NCBI RefSeq assembly: GCF_007655005.1
Contig: NZ_SZVW01000005.1
Span: 186,001 to 250,000, forward strand
Length of the DNA stretch: 64,000 nt
DNA from: Streptomyces tibetensis
GTDB taxonomy: Bacteria; Actinomycetota; Actinomycetes; Streptomycetales; Streptomycetaceae
Direction: 5' to 3'
The notes below the pieces were generated by a model. It worked only from the letters and a program-made list of their open reading frames with translations. It was not told the DNA's origin and did not search any database. How positions within the stretch are numbered: position 1 is the first letter of the stretch; every line of letters begins with the position of its first letter. Both the position numbers and the translations under genes were made by a program. This document shows positions 17,675 to 25,484 of the stretch, one piece after another.

Positions 17675-18418
17675 GTGCGGATCGTCGTCACCAACTGCAA
17701 CACCACGCAGGAGATGACCGAGGAGATCGTACGAGGTGCCCGGGCCGCGGCAGGTCCGGGCACCACCGTGACCGGACTGACCCCGGCCTGGGGACCGGCG
17801 TCCGCGGAGGGCTGGCTCGACAGCTACCTGTCCGCCGCCGCCGTCCTGGACACGCTGCGCACCTACGACGGACCGCAGTACGACGCCGTGGTCATGGCCG
17901 GATTCGGGGAGCACGGGAGGGAGGGCGTACGGGAACTGGTCGACGTACCGGTCGTCGACATCACCGAGGCCGCGGCGCATCTCGCGTGCCTCCTGGGCCG
18001 CCGCTACGGCGTCGTGACCACCCTGGAGCGCTCGTGCGGCCAGATCGAGGACAGCCTGGAGACGGCCGGCGTGGGGCGCAACTGCGCGGCGATCGTCGGC
18101 ACGGGCCTGAACGTGCTCGACCTCGGTGACGAGAAGCGGACCGAGACGGCGTTCCTGGCCGCAGCCGAACGGGCCTGCGCGGCCGGGGCGGAGGTGCTCG
18201 TCCTCGGCTGCGCCGGCATGACCGGGCTGCAGCGGGTCGTCGGTCAGAAGCTGGGCCTGCCGGTCGTCGACGGCGTTGCCGCGGCGGTCAGACTGGCGGA
18301 GTCGCTGGTGGCGCTGGGCCTGACGACGAGCCGGGTCGGGAGCTACGCCCGGCCGCTGCCGAAACGGAGGCTGTGGGGGAGGCCGTCGCCTACTCGGGAA
18401 CGACGGCTGTCGCCGTGA
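17675..18418 (+). CDS. Asp/Glu/hydantoin racemase family protein
   Basis: A 247-residue member of the Asp/Glu/hydantoin racemase family, starting with NCNTTQEMTEEI (substrate-binding N-terminal loop) and carrying the second catalytic-cysteine motif VLGCAGM. The first motif, usually ACFGDPG-like, reads MAGFGEHG here, with Gly in place of the cysteine. A two-cysteine racemase mechanism would therefore be impaired, and another isomerase or hydrolase-like reaction is possible. It lies in an operon with the NCS1 symporter and overlaps the convergent RidA gene by 29 bp. Confidence 0.85.
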   Translation: MRIVVTNCNTTQEMTEEIVRGARAAAGPGTTVTGLTPAWGPASAEGWLDSYLSAAAVLDTLRTYDGPQYDAVVMAGFGEHGREGVRELVDVPVVDITEAAAHLACLLGRRYGVVTTLERSCGQIEDSLETAGVGRNCAAIVGTGLNVLDLGDEKRTETAFLAAAERACAAGAEVLVLGCAGMTGLQRVVGQKLGLPVVDGVAAAVRLAESLVALGLTTSRVGSYARPLPKRRLWGRPSPTRERRLSP

Positions 18419-18791
18419 TCTCCACCAACTGGCCGGTGTACCCGAGACACGCCACGCCGATCAGCGTCGACGAGTGCGGACCCGCGCTGAGACCGGACGC
18501 CTCGACCACGCTCCAGACGGCGGACAGCACGGCCGGCTCGCCGCTCACCACGTACACGTCGGTCGCCACGACGTGTCCCAGGTCGCTGCCGACCGCCGCC
18601 AGTTGCTCGCGCAGGTTGTCGATGACCTGTTCCGCCTGACGTACGGGGTCGCCGGGTCCCACGAGCGTGCCGTCCGGGCTCAGCGGTACGGACCCGGCGA
18701 GGAACGCCAGCCGCGTGCCGGCCTCCACGACGGACGCGTGGGAGTAGGCGGGCGGCGGGAAGAGGCTCGGGACGGTGACGCGGCGGATCAC
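18390..18791 (-). CDS. RidA family protein
   Basis: A 133-residue protein of the RidA/YjgF/UK114 family, which includes enamine/imine deaminases acting on 2-aminoacrylate and related intermediates. The chain follows the fold: SHASVVEAGTRLAFLAGSVPL, QAEQVIDNLREQLAAVGSDL and the last strand LVEITATAVV. The usual catalytic Arg of the RidA subgroup near the C-terminus is not obvious, so this may belong to an Rid2-7 type subgroup. GTG 18791 is the preferred start; GTG 18830 is possible but adds an unconserved segment. Confidence 0.8.
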   Translation of the reverse strand: MIRRVTVPSLFPPPAYSHASVVEAGTRLAFLAGSVPLSPDGTLVGPGDPVRQAEQVIDNLREQLAAVGSDLGHVVATDVYVVSGEPAVLSAVWSVVEASGLSAGPHSSTLIGVACLGYTGQLVEITATAVVPE

Positions 18792-18960
18792 GTGAGGGCT
18801 CCGATCTGCGGGCGGCGGCACGACGACCACCGATCATGCGGGCCTCGGCACGTGCACGCACCCGTATTTCGGTACCCGGCGACCCTGTCGCCCCCTATGC
18901 TGCCGAGGCCCCGCCTGCCCACGTCCCGGCTGTGGCTGCCCGAGTCCCCCTGCCCGAGTC

Positions 18961-19020
18961 CCGCCCAAGTCCCGACTGCCCGGGGCCCGCCCGCCCAAGT
19001 CCCGACTGCCCGGGGCCCGC
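18961..19020. repeat. perfect 30-bp tandem duplication
   Basis: 18961-18990 and 18991-19020 are identical. A diverged third copy follows to about 19050, ending at the ribosome-binding site of the nucleotidyltransferase. The stretch reads as a Pro/Cys/Gly-rich extension in frame with that gene but is more probably leader DNA. Confidence 0.9.
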
Positions 19021-19051
19021 GCGCCCAGGGCCCGTCTGCCCAGGAGTCGCC

Positions 19052-19831
19052 GTGCCCGTCCTCCCGGACCACACCTTCCTCGCCGCTACCGCCGACCGCC
19101 TGGCCGCCCTGCCCGCCGTCGAGGCCGTCACCCTCGGCGGCTCCCGGGCCCAGGGCACCGAACGGCCCGACAGCGACTGGGACCTCGCGGTCTACTACCG
19201 CGGCGCCTTCGACCCGGCCGATCTCCGCGCGGTCGGCTGGGAGGGCGAGGTCTGCGAGCTCGGTGCCTGGGGCGGCGGCGTCTTCAACTCGGGCGCCTGG
19301 CTGACGATCGAGGGCCGTTCCGTGGACGTCCACTACCGCGATCTGGACGTGGTCGAACACGAGGCGGCGGAAGCGGAGGCGGGCCGCTTCCGTGTCGAGC
19401 CCCTCATGTTCCACCTGGCGGGCATCCCGACGTACCTGCTCGTCGCCGAACTCGCGGTCAACCGGGTGCTGCGGGGCGAGCTGCCCCACCCGGGCGCCTA
19501 TCCGCGGGCCCTGCGCGAGAGCGCCCCCGCGCACTGGCACGGCACGGCCGCGGCCACCCTCGCCTACGCCAAGGCCGGTCACGCCCCGAAGGGCGCCGTC
19601 ACCCAGGTCGCGGGCGGGATCGCGCTCGCCGCGACCCAGACCGCGCACGCGGTGCTCGCCGCGCGCGGGGAGTGGGTCACCAACGAGAAGGGCCTGCTCG
19701 CGCGGGCGGGGTTGCGCCAGGTGGACGCGGTCATCGGCGACCTGACGGACGATCCGGCCGCACTCACCCGGGCCGTCACCGACACCGAGACCCTCCTCGC
19801 CCGGGCCGTGGAAGCCGTCACCGCCGGGTGA
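19052..19831 (+). CDS. nucleotidyltransferase domain protein
   Basis: A 259-residue protein with the nucleotidyltransferase signature GGSRAQGTERPDSDWDLAVY (residues 29-48), including the GS motif and catalytic Asp pair in SDWD, and a third acidic residue in VDVHYRDLD. The C-terminal half is helical (DUF4037-like, HAPKGAVTQVAGGIALAA). Members resemble antibiotic nucleotidyltransferases and tRNA-modifying or MNT-type enzymes; the substrate is unknown. The GTG at 19052 has CAGGAG upstream. The 3' end overlaps the convergent expansin-like gene by 14 bp. Confidence 0.85.
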   Translation: MPVLPDHTFLAATADRLAALPAVEAVTLGGSRAQGTERPDSDWDLAVYYRGAFDPADLRAVGWEGEVCELGAWGGGVFNSGAWLTIEGRSVDVHYRDLDVVEHEAAEAEAGRFRVEPLMFHLAGIPTYLLVAELAVNRVLRGELPHPGAYPRALRESAPAHWHGTAAATLAYAKAGHAPKGAVTQVAGGIALAATQTAHAVLAARGEWVTNEKGLLARAGLRQVDAVIGDLTDDPAALTRAVTDTETLLARAVEAVTAG

Positions 19832-20834
19832 ACTGGACGCGGGTCGGCTGGACGGTGTCCGGGCGGATCGCGATGCCGTCGACGGTGAGCTGTTCGCCGT
19901 AGATGTCGGTGAGCCTGAGGGGACCGCCGCAGCCGGTGCCGCTCGGGGAGAGGAAGTAGTTGTACTCGGTTCGGGTGAGCCGGGTCCAGCCGCTGCCGGT
20001 CCTGACCTCCAGCCGGGCCAGCGGATTGCGGTGACCCAGTGCCTGGATGCCGCACCAGTGGGGGCTGGAGCCGGTCTTGTAGCGGATCGAGAGCGTCTGG
20101 GAGGTGGCGGGGCTCTGCAGGCTCCAGGTGATCGCTATCCGGCCCGCGGAGAGTCCGGCGAGCTTCGCGAACGCCTCCTTGCTCAGGTCGATCTGCCCGG
20201 GAGCGCAGGGCAGGGGGCACTCGTTGGTGATCCGGACGGTGACGGAGGCGCCGTTCGCCGCGCGGACCAGGATGTACGCCCCGCACGCCTTTGACGTCTC
20301 GTAGTCGGTGTGGTTCATCGCCGCGACCATGAGGTCGGGGCTCGGGCCGTAGAGGCAGGCCCCGTCGCCGTCCTTGGCGTCGTAGTGGGTGGCTACGCCG
20401 TTGTAGGTGGTGCCGGGCTTGATCCTCCCCGCCAGGGGTGCCGCGCCGGACGCCGGGCCCGGTGCGGAGGTCCGTGGCGTGGTGGCCGAGGGCTGCGCCG
20501 AGGGGGTGGTCGCGGCGGGCTTCGGAGCCTTGGGGGCCTTGGGGGCCTTGGAGGCCTTGCGTGCCTTGGAGGGCTTCGCAGCAGGTGTGGCCTTGTGGGG
20601 CGTCGGCGGGGAGGCGGGCCGGGCGCCGGCGGTGGCCTGGGACGCGGTGCGCACCGTGTCCGGTTCGCCGCCGGGGCGCAGGGTGATCACGAGGGAGACG
20701 AGGAGGCCCACGGCTACCGCGGCGACGGCGAGGACGAGGGCCGTGCGCCGCTTGCGGACGGGACGGCGGTGGGACGGTGATGCCACGGATGAGTCCTTCG
20801 GGTCCTTGCGTGGTTCGGGAGAACGCGCGCTCAC
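19818..20834 (-). CDS. expansin-like secreted protein (DPBB + CBM63-type)
   Basis: A 338-residue protein with a basic N-terminus and one membrane segment (RTALVLAVAAVAVGLLVSLV, residues about 31-50). A Lys/Ala/Pro-Ser/Thr linker (KAPKAPKAPK) reaches about residue 135. The double-psi beta-barrel domain follows (TYNGVATHYDAKDGDGACLY, then ITNECPLPCAPGQIDLS), then a cellulose-binding expansin C-terminal domain (WTRLTRTEYNYFLSPSG). This is the bacterial EXLX1-like layout: it loosens or binds cell-wall polysaccharide without hydrolysis. Three Cys pairs are consistent with disulfides. The GTG at 20834 is the start. Confidence 0.88.
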   Translation of the reverse strand: MSARSPEPRKDPKDSSVASPSHRRPVRKRRTALVLAVAAVAVGLLVSLVITLRPGGEPDTVRTASQATAGARPASPPTPHKATPAAKPSKARKASKAPKAPKAPKPAATTPSAQPSATTPRTSAPGPASGAAPLAGRIKPGTTYNGVATHYDAKDGDGACLYGPSPDLMVAAMNHTDYETSKACGAYILVRAANGASVTVRITNECPLPCAPGQIDLSKEAFAKLAGLSAGRIAITWSLQSPATSQTLSIRYKTGSSPHWCGIQALGHRNPLARLEVRTGSGWTRLTRTEYNYFLSPSGTGCGGPLRLTDIYGEQLTVDGIAIRPDTVQPTRVQFTRR

Positions 20835-21038
20835 GACTCACCAGTGGTCACCGGGCCCTGAAAGGTTGCCGCGGCCCGTCTCTTGATTGCGTACATAAAG
20901 AACTCCGGTTCCGAGCCGTCCGACACGTTCCGGAAACCTGTCCTCCAGGAACCCCGCCTACCGTGGACAGCCACACCCCGCCCCGGCCGCCGTCGCCCGA
21001 AGGCTCACCCCTGCCCTCGCCGAGACGACAGGAGCTCC

Positions 21039-22931
21039 GTGTCCCGCCGCATCGCCCCGAAGCTTCCGCCCTGGCTCGCGCACGCCCTGCGTGCCCAGCG
21101 GGGACCGGTGCCCTGGAACGCGGTGACGCGGGGGGCCCTGTCCGCCGGGCCCGTCCTGCTCGTGGCCGTGCAGACCGGTCTCACCTCCCTCGGAGTCGTC
21201 GCAGCCGTCGCCGCCATGCTCGCCGGGATCAACGACCGGCCCGGGAGCCGGCGCCTGTCGGTCAAGCGGATCGGAGCGCCCGCCCTGGGCGGTGCGACGG
21301 GCCTCGTCATCGGGACGTACACCGGGCAGGGGACCGGGGCGGTCGTCCTCACCGTGGTGCTCACCGTCGTCGGGCTCGTAGCCGGGGGGATGAGTGCCGT
21401 CGGGCCCGTCGCGTCCGCCGCCGGAACGCAGGTGCTGGTCGGCGCGGCGATCGGTGCCGGGATGCCCCTGCCGGAGCCCGGATGGGAGCGGGCGCTGGCC
21501 TTCCTCGTCGGCGCGGGGTGGCTGCTCGTGCTGCGGCTCGTCCTGCCCACGCCCGGCTCCCTCTCGGGTGACTTCCGGTTCGACGGGGAGCGGCAGGCCG
21601 TGGCGGGTGTGTACGAGGCCGTCGCCGATCTGCTCGACGCCGTCGGCGGACCGGACGCCCTCCGTCGCCGGGCCGCGCTCACCGCCGCCCTCGACCACGC
21701 ACAGGACGCCCTGGCCGGGCCCCGGCTGCGGAGGTACGCCTCCTCATCCGCCGAGCGGCGGCTGCACGCGCAGTACGCCGCTGCCCTGCCCCTCGCGGAG
21801 GCCGCCACCGCCCTCGCCTGGGCCGAGGAGCCCGTCGCCGAACGGGCCTGCGAAGGCCCCCGGCGGCTCGCCGCCGCCGTGCGCGGCAACACCCACACCG
21901 GGCCGCTGCCCGCACCCTCCCGGTCGGCGCCCGCCCTGCGCGCCCTCGACGACGCCCTCCTGCACGCCGCCGAGGCGTTCGACCAGGGCCGGGGCGGCGA
22001 TCTGCACACCCGGTCCCGCAGCGCCCGGGACCGGCTGCGCGCCGTCTTCGGCAGCGCCGGACGCGAGTACGGGCTGCGCGTCGCCCTCTGCTTCGGCGCC
22101 GGCTCCGCGGTCGCCCAGGCGCTGCACCGAGGCCAGTGGTACGGGCAGCACGAGCACTGGTACTGGCTGCCCGCCACGGTCGTCTTCCTGGTCAAGCCCG
22201 ACCTCGGGCCGCTGGCCTCGCGCGTGCTGAACCGGGCCGCCGGGACCGTCCTCGGGGCGTTGCTCTTCGCCGGGCTCGCCGCCGTCCTGCCCCACCCCGA
22301 AGGGCTCATCGCGCTCGTCGCCCTCAGCGGAGCGCTGATACCCGTGGCCACCCGCCACTTCGCCGCCCAGACCGCCGTCGTCACCGTCCTGGTCCTCGCG
22401 CTCGTCATGGTCGGCGGCGAGCCCCAGGCCTCCGCCGGCCGGATCGGCGAGACGCTGCTGGCCTGCGCGATCGTGCTGATCGTCGGGCACCTGCCGATGC
22501 CCGGCCAGCGCGGCGGGGGAGTGCGCGCCCGGCTCGTGGCGGCGAACGAGGCCGCGTACGCCTACCTCACGCACGTGCTCGACGAGGCCGACGCCCCTCG
22601 TATCGGTAACTCGGGCACGCCCTCCGACCATCGCACCACCCGCTGGACCCTGCGCCGCGAGGCCTACCGCACCCTGGCCGAGGCCCGTTCGGCCATCTCC
22701 CGCGCCGCCCACGAACTGCCCGCCCTCGCCCGGCACACCGAAGGCGCGGACGAGGTCGCCGACCTCCTCGAACGCCTCGTCGACACCACGACCGCCTGCG
22801 CGGTGCACCTCGACGACACAGGCCGGATCGGGCCCCGCCACCAGGAGCGCCTCACGGCCGTCCTCACCGAACTCGCCGCACGAGGCGAGCGGGTGGGCCT
22901 GCGGCCGCCCCGGACACCCCTCGCCGGCTAG
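21039..22931 (+). CDS. FUSC family membrane protein
   Basis: A 630-residue protein with two blocks of transmembrane helices (residues about 25-165 and 345-490) around a large cytoplasmic region, as in the FUSC/AaeB-like family linked to export of aromatic acids. The second block contains the conserved WYWLPATVVFLVKPDLGPLA. The C-terminal cytoplasmic tail is helical. The GTG at 21039 has AGGAG upstream. It stands alone; its neighbours on both sides run the opposite way. Confidence 0.85.
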   Translation: MSRRIAPKLPPWLAHALRAQRGPVPWNAVTRGALSAGPVLLVAVQTGLTSLGVVAAVAAMLAGINDRPGSRRLSVKRIGAPALGGATGLVIGTYTGQGTGAVVLTVVLTVVGLVAGGMSAVGPVASAAGTQVLVGAAIGAGMPLPEPGWERALAFLVGAGWLLVLRLVLPTPGSLSGDFRFDGERQAVAGVYEAVADLLDAVGGPDALRRRAALTAALDHAQDALAGPRLRRYASSSAERRLHAQYAAALPLAEAATALAWAEEPVAERACEGPRRLAAAVRGNTHTGPLPAPSRSAPALRALDDALLHAAEAFDQGRGGDLHTRSRSARDRLRAVFGSAGREYGLRVALCFGAGSAVAQALHRGQWYGQHEHWYWLPATVVFLVKPDLGPLASRVLNRAAGTVLGALLFAGLAAVLPHPEGLIALVALSGALIPVATRHFAAQTAVVTVLVLALVMVGGEPQASAGRIGETLLACAIVLIVGHLPMPGQRGGGVRARLVAANEAAYAYLTHVLDEADAPRIGNSGTPSDHRTTRWTLRREAYRTLAEARSAISRAAHELPALARHTEGADEVADLLERLVDTTTACAVHLDDTGRIGPRHQERLTAVLTELAARGERVGLRPPRTPLAG

Positions 22932-22954
22932 GACGCCCGGTGCGGTCACGGTGC

Positions 22955-23908
22955 TCAGCCGCCGATCCGCACCCACACCGGAGCGTGGTCCGATCCGGGC
23001 TCGCCCCGCCGCTCCACCGGGTCCGGGCCGACCGACGGCAGGCCGGGCGGGCCCTCGCCCGGCAGACCCGTGCCCGCCGCCGTCGCCCGGCGCACCAGGC
23101 GGTGGCTCAGCAGGACGTGGTCGATCAGCTCGCGCCGCCCGGAGTTCACCCGGGACCAGCGCTGCCCGGGCGGGATGAGCGGGGCCACGTCCCACAGCCG
23201 CGTCGCATCGCCCCGGTCGGGCCGGTCGTAGCCCGCCGTGCCGAGCTCCGAGCCGGGCGGGCCCAGCAGGATCTGTGTGGTCGCCGCCTGCACCTCGTCG
23301 TTCAGGTCGCCCAGTACCGCCACGTCCCGCTCCTGCCCGTCCCCGGCCAGCAGCTGGTCGGCGAGGGCGCGCAGGGCCGTCGCCTCGGCGGCCCGCCGGT
23401 ACAGGGCATAGGCGCCGTAGCGGGCACGTTCGCCCTCGTCGCGAGGCTGGAAACGGCCGTTCGGGTACGACAGCAGCTTGGATTTCAGATGGCATACGGC
23501 CACCCGCAGCGGCCCGTCCCCGCCCTCGACCTCGACGGCCAGGACGCCCCGCCCCGTCTCCCCCGCGGTCAGCCCCGAATCGTCCGCCTGGACGGGACGC
23601 AGCTCCGCCGGGAACGCCCGCGTGTCGGCCACCACCGTCATCGCGACACGGCTGAGGAACCCGACCCGTATGCCCCGGCTGTCCGCGTGCTCGGACAGGG
23701 CGACATGCCATTCGTCGTCGAGCATCCCGGCCAGATCCTTCAGGGCCTCCGGGTCTCCGACCTCCTGCACGCCGAGCAGGGCCGGATCGAGCTCCGTGAT
23801 CACGGCGGCGAGTGCGGCGAGCTTCGCCTCGTACCCGGCCTCGTCCTGCGGGCCGTACGGGCTGCCGGGCCGGTAGAGATTCTCCAGGTTCCAGGTGCCG
23901 AGGAGCAT
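22955..23908 (-). CDS. endonuclease/exonuclease/phosphatase family protein
   Basis: A 317-residue protein of the EEP fold. The metal site is marked by TWNLENL (Asn near residue 7), GVQEVGD (catalytic Glu), VAVLGDLNDE and the C-terminal GSDHAPVWV His. VCHLKSKL is the further conserved segment. It has no signal peptide or membrane segment, so the enzyme is probably cytosolic. It could act on DNA, a phosphodiester or a phospholipid head group. Confidence 0.88.
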   Translation of the reverse strand: MLLGTWNLENLYRPGSPYGPQDEAGYEAKLAALAAVITELDPALLGVQEVGDPEALKDLAGMLDDEWHVALSEHADSRGIRVGFLSRVAMTVVADTRAFPAELRPVQADDSGLTAGETGRGVLAVEVEGGDGPLRVAVCHLKSKLLSYPNGRFQPRDEGERARYGAYALYRRAAEATALRALADQLLAGDGQERDVAVLGDLNDEVQAATTQILLGPPGSELGTAGYDRPDRGDATRLWDVAPLIPPGQRWSRVNSGRRELIDHVLLSHRLVRRATAAGTGLPGEGPPGLPSVGPDPVERRGEPGSDHAPVWVRIGG

Positions 23909-24042
23909 GCCGGGCTCCTTTCAGAAGCCGACAGTCGGGGTGGTGAGGCCAGGGTGCGCGCCCGGCCCGCCCCGCGACAGAGCCGTGACGGGATGTGCGG
24001 TTCGGCTCATGCCGCCCTACGACGTCGTCGTACGTTGGCGTG

Positions 24043-24347
24043 GTGACGCCTTCTGCCGCGGACGGTCCCGCCGAGCTCATCATCAGCGCATGTGCCGTCC
24101 TCGTGCACGACGATCAAGAGCGGATCGGGTTCGCCGAGGACGCCGCGATCGTCGTACGGAACGGCGTCGTCGAGGCGGTCACGACCACCGCGGAGGTCAC
24201 GGACCTTCCGTCGACGGACGGATCCTCATGCGGGACCGGAGCTTCCTGACGATCGACGTGCCGGAGATGGTGCGGGAACTGCAGGAGCGCCTGCCCGCGC
24301 TCGTCGACCGCAGCCACGGCCGGTGCGTTCAGCGCTACGACCCCTGA
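24043..24347 (+). pseudogene. amidohydrolase remnant with large internal deletion
   Basis: The first 60 or so codons from GTG 24043 encode the start of an amidohydrolase (LIISACAVLVHDDQERIGFA, AIVVRNGVVEAVTT). The frame then turns to nonsense at about 24220 and stops at 24249. In the +2 frame, from about 24215 to 24347, the C-terminus of the same kind of enzyme follows (VDGRILMRDRSFLTIDVPEM, ELQERLPALVDRS). The metal-binding barrel of some 350 residues is missing between them. A leaderless-type -10 (TACGTT, 24031-24036) and a terminator (24361) survive at the two ends. Confidence 0.75.
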
Positions 24348-24360
24348 CGCCCCCGCGAAA

Positions 24361-24385
24361 CTGCCCGGGAAATCCTCCCGGGCAG
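24361..24385 (+). terminator. hairpin after the amidohydrolase remnant
   Basis: CTGCCCGGGA and TCCCGGGCAG form a perfect 10-bp stem with an AATCC loop. No U-tract follows, as is common for Streptomyces terminators. Confidence 0.7.
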
Positions 24386-24386
24386 C

Positions 24387-24412
24387 GATGAGTTCCGCCC
24401 CTCCCGCCGGTC
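24387..24412 (+). promoter_or_regulatory. bipartite promoter-like motif of the DUF899 gene
   Basis: GATGAGTTCCG (24387-24397), nine bases, CCGGTC (24407-24412), 36 bp upstream of the DUF899 ATG. Identical blocks and spacing are found at 11130-11155 before the DoxX gene. Confidence 0.55.
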
Positions 24413-24447
24413 ACCCTCCCGGACGGACCGATGTCACAGGAGGGCCC

Positions 24448-25137
24448 ATGTCGCTTCCGGAAATCGTCTCGCGAGGCCAGTGGCGTGCGGCGCGCGCGGA
24501 ACTGCTGCTCAAGGAGAAGGCCGCCACCCGCGCGCGGGACGCGCTCAACGCCGAGCGGCGCGGACTGCCCATGGTGGAGGTCGACGAGGAGTACGTGTTC
24601 GAGGGCGGGGACGGGAAGGCCACCCTGTTCGACCTGTTCGAGGGCCGGCGCCAGCTCGTCGTCTACCACTTCATGTTCGCGCCCGAGTGGGACGCGGGCT
24701 GCCGCAGCTGCTCCGGATTCCTGGATCAAATCGGGCATCTCGCTCATCTCCATGCGCGTGACACCTCGTTCGCGGCCGTGTCCCGCGCGCCCTACCCGAG
24801 GATCCTGCCGTTCAAGGCGCGGATGGGCTGGCCGCTGCCCTGGTACTCGTCGTACGGCAGCGACTTCAACCGCGACTTCGAGGTGACCCTCGAACGCGAG
24901 GGCGAGCTCGTCGAGCGGCCCGGCCTCAGCTGCTTCCTGCGGGACCGCGACCGGGTCTTCCACACGTACGCGACGTACGAGCGCGGCCTCGACGGCCTCG
25001 GCTCCACCACCAGCCTGCTGGACCTCACCGCCCTGGGCCGGCAGGAGGAGTGGGAGGAACCGAAGGGGCGCGCGTCGGCCTTTGGGGCGCCAGCGGGAAG
25101 TGAGGGCGTCCGGTATCACGACGAGTACGGCGACTGA
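24448..25137 (+). CDS. DUF899 (thioredoxin-like) protein
   Basis: A 229-residue protein of the DUF899 family, which has a thioredoxin-like fold. Recognisable parts are the N-terminal helix (EIVSRGQWRAARAELLLKEK), LVVYHFMFAPEWDAGCRSCS and SFAAVSRAPYPRI. The CRSC pair sits where a thioredoxin CxxC would be, so redox activity is possible but unproven. The ATG at 24448 has ACAGGAGGG five bases upstream. The promoter-like motif shared with the DoxX gene suggests a common stress regulon. Confidence 0.88.
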   Translation: MSLPEIVSRGQWRAARAELLLKEKAATRARDALNAERRGLPMVEVDEEYVFEGGDGKATLFDLFEGRRQLVVYHFMFAPEWDAGCRSCSGFLDQIGHLAHLHARDTSFAAVSRAPYPRILPFKARMGWPLPWYSSYGSDFNRDFEVTLEREGELVERPGLSCFLRDRDRVFHTYATYERGLDGLGSTTSLLDLTALGRQEEWEEPKGRASAFGAPAGSEGVRYHDEYGD

Positions 25138-25292
25138 TACGGAAAGTGAACACATGCGCCAAGAGGCTGAGAGGTTGGTCACACTTGGCGGTGAACGCGT
25201 GTCAAGTACGTCTCAGAACCGTCACTTCGCGAGCCGTTCACTCCATGGTTGGCGTTTAACTCTACGAGTACAGCGCTACATGGAGGTGCAGG

Positions 25293-25475
25293 GTGAACGG
25301 GCGAACGGTGCTCGAGCGCTTTCCCGCCGGTGGGCCGCGTGGCTCCTGGCCTGCGGAGGAATTCGCGCAGGCGCGGCGCAGCGAGGGCCTGCCTGCCGAG
25401 GTCGTCATGGACCTCGCCACGGACATGTTCCTGGTGATCGTGCGCAGCGGGGACGCGGCCGACGTCACGGCCTGA
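25293..25475 (+). CDS. small conserved-looking hypothetical protein
   Basis: A 60-residue acidic protein (starts MNGRTVLERFPAGGPRG, ends FLVIVRSGDAADVTA) with Streptomyces-like codon bias and a strong ribosome-binding site (GGAGGTGCAGG directly before GTG 25293). It has no membrane segment or known motif. It converges on the ABC exporter gene, leaving 9 bp between them. The 155 bp upstream hold an inverted repeat (CGCCAAG 25157-25163 / CTTGGCG 25184-25190) and little else. I recognise no function. Confidence 0.65.
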   Translation: MNGRTVLERFPAGGPRGSWPAEEFAQARRSEGLPAEVVMDLATDMFLVIVRSGDAADVTA

Positions 25476-25484
25476 CGGGTGCCG

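Noticed and set aside
18836..19051. N-terminal extension of the nucleotidyltransferase encoded by the repeat-rich upstream sequence
   Set aside because: The extension is Pro/Cys/Gly low-complexity, while GTG 19052 has a good ribosome-binding site and begins the conserved domain.
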